From Bisbaumannia pacifica (lineage in GTDB: Bacteria; Pseudomonadota; Gammaproteobacteria; Pseudomonadales; Halomonadaceae): a DNA stretch of 39,667 nucleotides. The stretch spans positions 1 through 39,667 of the forward strand of contig NZ_BJUK01000033.1 in assembly GCF_007989625.1 (NCBI RefSeq), in the 5' to 3' direction. The notes beneath the pieces are model-generated. The model ran no database searches. It was not told where the DNA came from and saw nothing but the letters and a program-made list of their open reading frames with translations. The translations under genes were made by a program, and so were the position numbers. Of this stretch, positions 34,370 to 39,667 are shown in pieces. Within the stretch, counting starts at the first letter, position 1, and each line of letters begins with the position of its first letter.

Positions 34370-35074
34370 ATGGCCCCGCCGCCGCACTCACAATTACGCT
34401 GCTCGCGTCGCGGCCTGCTCGGCGGCGGCCTGGCCCTGTTGGCGGCGCTATTCGTCGGCGGCTGGCCGGGGCCGGTCGAGGGGAGCTTCAATCCCGGCCA
34501 GCTACGCCTGGTGATGCGTACCCGCTATGGAGGCCGGGGCAGCGCCATGCTGGAGGAGTGGTTCGCGCTGCTCGAGCGGTTGGCCAGCCAGCCGTTACCG
34601 ACGCAGCTTCGCGAAACCAACGATTTCTTCAATCGCCGCATTCGCTGGCTGGATGATATCGATATCTGGGGCCAGGAAGATTATTGGGCCACGCCGCTGG
34701 AGACCATGGGCAAGGCCCAGGGCGACTGCGAAGACTACTCCATCGCCAAGTACATCACCCTGAAGCGACTCGGCGTGCCGACCCGGCAGCTGCGCATGAT
34801 CTATGTGAGGGCGCGCATCGGCCGCAGCCAGATCACCCAGGCGCATATGGTGCTGGGGTATTACGAGACACCCGCCAGCGAGCCCCTGATCCTCGACAAC
34901 CTGGTGCCCTCGATTACCCCCGCCGCCCAGCGGGTCGATCTGGACCCCGTGTTCAGCTTCAATAGCGATGGCTTATGGGCAGGTGGCTCGACACAATCCC
35001 GCGCCAACCCAGTACAACGCCTGTCGCGGTGGAGCAGCGTACTGACCCGAATGCAGGAGCAGGGGTTCCTATGA
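34370..35074 (+). CDS. lapG: LapG-type periplasmic cysteine protease
   Basis: 234 residues of the bacterial transglutaminase-like cysteine protease family. An Arg-containing n-region and hydrophobic segment (RRGLLGGGLALLAALFVGG) give a signal peptide. The catalytic triad is readable: Cys120 in GDCEDYSIAKY, His159 in QAHMVLGYY and Asp176 in LILDNLVPS. LapG cleaves the N-terminus of large retained adhesins such as LapA, releasing them from the cell, unless it is held by LapD. The lapD gene follows 67 bp downstream. No clear Shine-Dalgarno precedes the ATG. Confidence 0.93.
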   Translation: MAPPPHSQLRCSRRGLLGGGLALLAALFVGGWPGPVEGSFNPGQLRLVMRTRYGGRGSAMLEEWFALLERLASQPLPTQLRETNDFFNRRIRWLDDIDIWGQEDYWATPLETMGKAQGDCEDYSIAKYITLKRLGVPTRQLRMIYVRARIGRSQITQAHMVLGYYETPASEPLILDNLVPSITPAAQRVDLDPVFSFNSDGLWAGGSTQSRANPVQRLSRWSSVLTRMQEQGFL

Positions 35075-35141
35075 TTTCATCCCAGACCATGACACCAACC
35101 GCCGTGGATTCGCCGCGGAACCTCGCCAGGGAGTGGCCACC

Positions 35142-37049
35142 ATGTCGCTGATAAAACAACTGTGGATCACCGTGCTGGCGATCCTGCTACTGACCCTGGG
35201 CGGCAGCCTGGCGGTCGGGCTAACGGCGCTGCGGGGCTACACCGAGCAGGAGATTCGGGTCAAGAATAGCGACAACGTCAATGCCCTGGCCCTCTCCATG
35301 AGCCAGCTGGACAAGGATCCGGTGATCATCGAGCTGCTGATGGCCGCCCAGTTCGATACCGGCCACTACCAACTGATCGAACTGCACGCCCCCGATGGCG
35401 AGCTGATCGCCCGGCGCGAGGCCGATGGCCGCATCGAGAGCGTGCCCGGCTGGTTCGTCGACCTGGTACGTTTCGATGTGCCGCCGAGTCAGGCGGTGAT
35501 CCAGAACGGCTGGCAGCAATACGGCACCCTGACCCTGCAGAGCCACCATAGCTTCGCCTACCACTCCCTGTGGCGTGGCGCCATCCGGCTGGTCGCCTGG
35601 TTCGGCCTGGCCGCCCTGGTCGGTTTACTGCTCGCCGGTTGGATCGTGCGGACCATCCGCGGGCCGCTGGAGGCCGTGATCGCCCAGGCTCGGGACATCG
35701 GCGCCCGACGCTTTACCACCAGCCCCGAGCCGCGCACGCGCGAGCTGCGTCAGGTGGTTCAGGCCATGAACCGGCTCTCCGGCTCCGTGGGGCAGATGTT
35801 GCATAGCGAGAGCGAGAAACTCGACAAGCTGCGCCGCCGGCTACAGCAGGATGAGGCGACCGGCGCCCTGGGCCGCGATGCCTTTATGACCCAGCTGAGC
35901 ACCCACCTCGAAAGCGATGATGAGCGTGCCAACGGCAGCCTGGCGCTGGTGCGCCTGACCCAGCTCACCGAGATCAATCAGGTCCTGGGCCGGGCACGGA
36001 CCAATGAGCTGCTCAGGAGCCTGAGCCTGAGCCTCACCAAGATCGCCCAGGCACAGGGCGGGGGGATCGTGGGCCGCCTGAATGGTGGCGATTTTGCCCT
36101 GCTGATCCCCGGTGGCGAAGACAACGATTCATTGGCCAAGGCGCTTAGCGCCGAGCTGGAGGCCCTGCGACTCGGCGAGGCCTCGGTGAGCCTGGGCCTG
36201 CCCTCGGCCCTCTGCCACTATGCGCCCGGGGATACCCTCAGCACGCTGATGGCCGGCCTGGATGGCGCCCTGGCCGCCGCCGAGACCCAGGGCGACCTGG
36301 GTCAGCAGTGGGTCGAGACCCAGCGCAGCGACCTGCTCTATACCAACCATGCCGACTGGCGACACGCCCTGGAGCGGGCCATCGCCCAGGGCCCTCGCCT
36401 GGCCAGCTTCCCGGTGGTCGATGCCGCGGGCGACCTGCTGCATCATGAGTGCCCCTCCCGCCTTCACCTCGAGGGCGAGTGGCGAGCGGCGGGCACCTTT
36501 ATGCCCTGGGTATCGCGCCTGGAACTCTCGACGCCTCTCGACCTGGCGGTGGCCAAGGCCGCCATCGATGTCATCGGTCGTGACCAGGCTCCCCTGGGGA
36601 TCAACCTCTCCCCCGCCTCGATTCGCGATGCCCACTTCCTGACCCGTCTGCTCGGCCTACTCAAGGCGCATCCCGACCAGGCCCGGTTGCTATGGCTGGA
36701 ACTGCCGGAATCCGCCGCCCTGCGCGACCTGGAGCGCTTCCGTCTGCTGTGTCGCGAGTTGCAGCCCCTGGGCTGCCGTATCGGCCTGGAACATGTGGGC
36801 AGCGAGTTTTCTCGCCTCGGCGAGCTTCAGGATAGCGGCCTCTCCTACCTAAAGTTCGACCGTAGCCTGGTTCAGGGCATCGAGGCGAGTGCGGAACAGC
36901 AGACGATCCTGCGCGGCATGGCCACCCTCTGTCATTCCCTGGGCATCCTGGCGATCGCCGAGGGGGTCGCCAGCGACGCCGAGTGGCAAACGGTGCTCGA
37001 TCTCGGCCTGGATGGCGTTACCGGCCCCGGAGTTCGTCAGCCCGGATAA
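35142..37049 (+). CDS. lapD: LapD-type c-di-GMP receptor controlling LapG
   Basis: 635 residues from ATG 35142 (MSLIKQLWITV), chosen because AGGGAG lies 8 nt upstream; a GTG three codons earlier is less likely. Layout: TM1 (7-30), periplasmic LapD/MoxY N domain with the LapG-facing loop GWQQYGTLTLQSH (Trp124, matching Trp125 of P. fluorescens LapD), TM2 (148-170), HAMP, degenerate GGDEF (RLNGGDFALL, 312-321) and degenerate EAL (HHECPSRLH in place of the EAL motif). Both enzymatic domains look inactive, as in LapD. When c-di-GMP binds the EAL domain, LapD sequesters LapG and adhesins stay on the surface. Confidence 0.93.
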   Translation: MSLIKQLWITVLAILLLTLGGSLAVGLTALRGYTEQEIRVKNSDNVNALALSMSQLDKDPVIIELLMAAQFDTGHYQLIELHAPDGELIARREADGRIESVPGWFVDLVRFDVPPSQAVIQNGWQQYGTLTLQSHHSFAYHSLWRGAIRLVAWFGLAALVGLLLAGWIVRTIRGPLEAVIAQARDIGARRFTTSPEPRTRELRQVVQAMNRLSGSVGQMLHSESEKLDKLRRRLQQDEATGALGRDAFMTQLSTHLESDDERANGSLALVRLTQLTEINQVLGRARTNELLRSLSLSLTKIAQAQGGGIVGRLNGGDFALLIPGGEDNDSLAKALSAELEALRLGEASVSLGLPSALCHYAPGDTLSTLMAGLDGALAAAETQGDLGQQWVETQRSDLLYTNHADWRHALERAIAQGPRLASFPVVDAAGDLLHHECPSRLHLEGEWRAAGTFMPWVSRLELSTPLDLAVAKAAIDVIGRDQAPLGINLSPASIRDAHFLTRLLGLLKAHPDQARLLWLELPESAALRDLERFRLLCRELQPLGCRIGLEHVGSEFSRLGELQDSGLSYLKFDRSLVQGIEASAEQQTILRGMATLCHSLGILAIAEGVASDAEWQTVLDLGLDGVTGPGVRQPG

Positions 37050-37084
37050 AGGCGCACACGGCGAGTGCCTCTCCGGTAGCATAA

Positions 37085-37107
37085 CGCCCGCTTCGGCGGG
37101 CGATTCT
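37085..37107 (+). terminator. Hairpin terminator after lapD
   Basis: Stem CGCCCGC / GCGGGCG with a TTCG loop (37085-37102), followed by ATTCT. It is weak in T residues and located in the short gap between convergent genes. Confidence 0.5.
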
Positions 37108-37146
37108 CAGGAATACCCCACGGCTCCGCCTCCCGGGAGGACGATG

Positions 37147-37467
37147 CTAGATCACATCACCCTCTTCGCCCATCAACCCGACATCATTGATACGACTGCG
37201 TAGGCTCTGCCGCGCAATCAGTTTATCCCTGGCGGCATCCGGGAGGTCGGTAAAGCGAATCACCCCCTTGTCCATCAGCAGGTGGATCACGTCTTCCAGC
37301 ACCCGTACGAAGTCGAGATCCGATCGCGTCATTTCCTCCTGGCGCCCCAAGCCAGCGAGGAATTCCCCTAGCGCCTTGTCACCGTTATCCACACTCTCCA
37401 AGCACTCACCATCCTGGATTTTACTGATCTTGATAATGGCGCCATTTTCATCGCGTCTGACATACAT
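37147..37467 (-). CDS. Small 'tryptophan synthase beta-like' family protein
   Basis: 106 residues from MYVRRDENGAIIKIS, with TGGAG about 10 nt upstream; an ATG six codons earlier has no ribosome site. The blocks MTRSDLDFVRVLEDVIHLLMDKGVIRFTDLP and ARDKLIARQSLRSRIND are conserved in small Pseudomonas/Halomonas proteins usually called 'tryptophan synthase subunit beta-like'. There is no PLP-enzyme domain, so the name is a database misnomer and function is unknown. It converges on lapD. Confidence 0.8.
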   Translation of the reverse strand: MYVRRDENGAIIKISKIQDGECLESVDNGDKALGEFLAGLGRQEEMTRSDLDFVRVLEDVIHLLMDKGVIRFTDLPDAARDKLIARQSLRSRINDVGLMGEEGDVI

Positions 37468-37481
37468 GGCAGTCACTCCAT

Positions 37482-37512
37482 CCAAAAAAAACCGCCCGGC
37501 ATGGCCGGGCGG
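37482..37512 (-). terminator. Strong terminator after the adhesin gene
   Basis: Stem CCGCCCGGC / GCCGGGCGG with a 3-nt loop (37492-37512), followed on the minus strand by TTTTTTT (37490-37484). It lies 31 bp after the adhesin stop and only about 17 bp before the start codon of the next minus-strand gene. Confidence 0.92.
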
Positions 37513-37543
37513 AAACCTTAGGTAATAGGCGATATCGAGTATA

Positions 37544-39667
37544 TCACTGATCGATATTCAATTGACCACTGGCGATCATCTTGGCGACCAGATCCTCGCC
37601 ATCGCCGGGCGTCGCCCCGAAGTCGCTAAAGGACTTTCCTTCCAGGCGAATCACCTGATCGGCATTCTCCTTGTCGCCCCCCAGATTGCCCTGAGAATTC
37701 AGATAAAGCACGGTATCCGCACCATCCTCTTCGGCCACGACATAACTACCGAGATCCACCGCTGACTCTTCATCCTGTAGCAGGTCGGCTACATCCAGCA
37801 CATCGTCACCATTGCCGAAGTCCTTGACCACATCGACGGCGGGAGCATTGCTGCCTCCCTCATCGCCGAGCTGCCACTGGAAGACATCGTCGCCCGCACC
37901 GCCAATCAGGATGTCGTCATCGGCACCACCGATCAGAGTATCATTTCCTCCTTTCTCAGGATTCTGATCGAACAAACTATCGTAATTATCCTTCACATAA
38001 TCAATGACCTGTTCATCATCAGGAGCATTGCCACCATTGACTTCCCACTTCAGGTATTCGCGAAGCCCCTGATAGCCCATGCCATCATGTTCACCGGCGG
38101 CAAAGGACTCATTGGTATCGCCATTTGTCCAGGCAAGGTGATCAGTACTGATGGCATCGCCGAAGAGAATATCATCGCCATCGCCACCGGTGAGGGTATC
38201 GTCACCTAGATCCTCGAGCTCATCGAATTCCGAGCTTCCCTCCAGGGCCGCCGCCAGATCTTCGGCGGTATCAACGATATCGACCTCACCGATAGGGCCA
38301 GTGACCTCCTTGGCCCACCATCCCCAACCAAAACTCACCTCACCAGTACCCACGACACCGCTGTTATCGAAGAACTCGAGATAGTCCTTCGAGATCCCAG
38401 AACCAATACCGATGCCATTGACGGAGCTTAGCCCGGACAGCTCGGCGAAGGCATCGACAGAAGCCTTGAAGACATCGTAACCAGTAGAGCTTCCAGAGCC
38501 CTCGACATCCCCATCATCATCGTAGTAGTACGTCGGATTACCGTCCGTCAGGAAGTAACTCAAATTCTCGAAGTCCGCCGCATTGGGTTGTCCATTTTGC
38601 TGGTTGAACCACGCTGCGGCTTCCTGGAAGCCTGCCATATAGTTGGTGCCACCATCGGCCTCGAGGTCATCGATAGCATCGATAAGGCTCTGCACATTGC
38701 TGGCATCGAGGTTTTCGATGATGATCGGCCCCCCGGCATGCTTGGCGAAGGGAACCAGTTGCACATTGATCGTACCTTCGTGATCCTTTAGCTGATTAGC
38801 CAGGTTGACCAGTGCCTGCTTGGTCAGCTCCATCCGATCCAGGCCCGACGTACCGGAAGAATTCCCCATGCTGCCCGAGGTATCGACGATCAAGGAGATA
38901 TTGTAGTTGGTCGCCGGATCGATAATGGTTTCCTTTCCACCCCGATCCCCGAGGATGACATCGTCTCCACCGCTGGACTCCAGGTTCTCCCCATCGTTGC
39001 TACCGACTTCCAGGGAAGCCGGTGGCTGTACCTCATAGGGGCGATCCGCCTCGGCCTCATAGGCGTTGCCGTATTGGTCCTCCCCCACGACCTTGGCCGT
39101 GATATCGCCGGAGCTCAGGCCGGAAACTTTATCCGCTGGTACGTTCACGGACCAGGAGCTGCCATCATCATCGACGGTCGTGGTATAGACCTCGCCCCCA
39201 ATGACGACCTCGATCACGTCGCCAGCCTTGGCCTCCCCTCCCACGGAACCGGAGATCGGCTGACCTTCTTGAGCCTCATCATTGCCCAGGAAGTCATCGC
39301 CACCGAAGACCGGATCGATCGTGATGCTGGCTTCCGGCTCGACAGTCACCACCCCCTTGGCGTCATCGGCGCTTGCACTGTTCCCCGCCGGATCGGTGAC
39401 CGTCGCTTGCACGCTAACGCTGCTGGCGCTATCGGCCACCGGAACCCAGACGGTAACTCCCGAGGCAATATGCTGCTGATCGAGGACCAGTGTAGTCAGC
39501 GTATTACCCGCCCCATCGGTTACCACCAGGGTATCTCCGGGTGAGGTTCCCTCCTCTAGGGTAATCAGGGCCTCCACACTATCGGGCTCACCGGAGGCGA
39601 TTTCTTCAATGTTATAGACATCATCATCGCCGGCTCCCAGTAGGGCCACACCGACCGCCGGGGCAGT
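37544..39667 (-). CDS. C-terminal part of a large RTX adhesin (LapA-like) with VWA domain
   Basis: The frame is open to the right edge, so the N-terminus is outside the window; at least 707 residues are visible. From the N-side: two Ig-like bacterial modules (about 25-105 and 105-210 counted from the GTG at 39649), a VWA domain with the MIDAS motif DTSGSM (256-261) and TDG, then RTX calcium-binding repeats (GGDGDDILFG, GGADDDILIGGAGDDVF) and a T1SS-type C-terminal domain ending QLNIDQ. This is the typical end of LapA-family adhesins. The LapG cleavage site would be in the missing N-terminal part. Proximity to lapG/lapD supports it as their target. Confidence 0.92.
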   Translation of the reverse strand, partial: TAPAVGVALLGAGDDDVYNIEEIASGEPDSVEALITLEEGTSPGDTLVVTDGAGNTLTTLVLDQQHIASGVTVWVPVADSASSVSVQATVTDPAGNSASADDAKGVVTVEPEASITIDPVFGGDDFLGNDEAQEGQPISGSVGGEAKAGDVIEVVIGGEVYTTTVDDDGSSWSVNVPADKVSGLSSGDITAKVVGEDQYGNAYEAEADRPYEVQPPASLEVGSNDGENLESSGGDDVILGDRGGKETIIDPATNYNISLIVDTSGSMGNSSGTSGLDRMELTKQALVNLANQLKDHEGTINVQLVPFAKHAGGPIIIENLDASNVQSLIDAIDDLEADGGTNYMAGFQEAAAWFNQQNGQPNAADFENLSYFLTDGNPTYYYDDDGDVEGSGSSTGYDVFKASVDAFAELSGLSSVNGIGIGSGISKDYLEFFDNSGVVGTGEVSFGWGWWAKEVTGPIGEVDIVDTAEDLAAALEGSSEFDELEDLGDDTLTGGDGDDILFGDAISTDHLAWTNGDTNESFAAGEHDGMGYQGLREYLKWEVNGGNAPDDEQVIDYVKDNYDSLFDQNPEKGGNDTLIGGADDDILIGGAGDDVFQWQLGDEGGSNAPAVDVVKDFGNGDDVLDVADLLQDEESAVDLGSYVVAEEDGADTVLYLNSQGNLGGDKENADQVIRLEGKSFSDFGATPGDGEDLVAKMIASGQLNIDQ

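Noticed and set aside
37147-37467. Tryptophan synthase beta subunit
   Set aside because: The family carries this name in databases, but 106 residues without PLP-binding motifs cannot be the enzyme.

Overview
The window reads as chromosome of a GC-rich gammaproteobacterium, most likely a halophile of the Halomonas group. This is an inference from the gene families (SapC-family protein, a DUF6447-like small protein, a LapD/LapG pair, a 'tryptophan synthase beta-like' small protein next to lapD, and the tesA/ybbA/ybbP neighbourhood), not from any marker gene. I saw no rRNA, tRNA, CRISPR, insertion sequence or phage gene.

Left part (1-8300), almost all minus strand. It starts with the 3' end of a Gly/Leu-rich repeat protein (plus strand). 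Then come a trypsin-like protease with a Calx-beta domain, a coiled-coil protein of unknown function, a small DUF6447-like protein coupled to a 25-residue lipoprotein-like peptide, a membrane acyltransferase, an RTX/DUF4214 protein, a three-gene unit (56-residue peptide, OGFr-domain protein, caspase-like protein) and a SapC-family protein.

Centre (8458-28548), all minus strand. A 1083-residue S-layer-like protein (DUF4214 plus RTX-like repeats) has its own promoter, long leader and strong terminator. Upstream lies a tightly coupled surface-polysaccharide operon. In transcription order it encodes a PrtD-type ABC exporter, an HlyD-type adaptor, a TolC-type outer-membrane channel, a WcaJ-type initiating sugar transferase, ManC, a GT4 glycosyltransferase, a 79-residue basic protein, a tandem GT4 enzyme, Wzm, Wzt with a C-terminal carbohydrate-binding domain, a DUF4214-methyltransferase and a last GT4 enzyme. 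Most junctions are ATGA, TGATG or TAATG overlaps. The set looks like one module for making and exporting a protein surface layer and the ABC-dependent polysaccharide that could hold it. It resembles the layout known for the Caulobacter RsaA S-layer, but in a different class of bacteria.

Right part (28650-39667). glyA is flanked by REP-like palindromes. ybbP-ybbA are divergent from tesA, and their start codons overlap. lapG-lapD (plus strand) form a periplasmic protease and c-di-GMP-receptor pair that normally controls release of large adhesins. They converge on a small TrpB-like protein and on the C-terminal part of a large VWA/RTX adhesin that runs off the right edge. The window is therefore rich in cell-surface functions: an S-layer-like protein, an O-polysaccharide, a T1SS, secreted RTX-type proteins and a c-di-GMP adhesin-retention switch.
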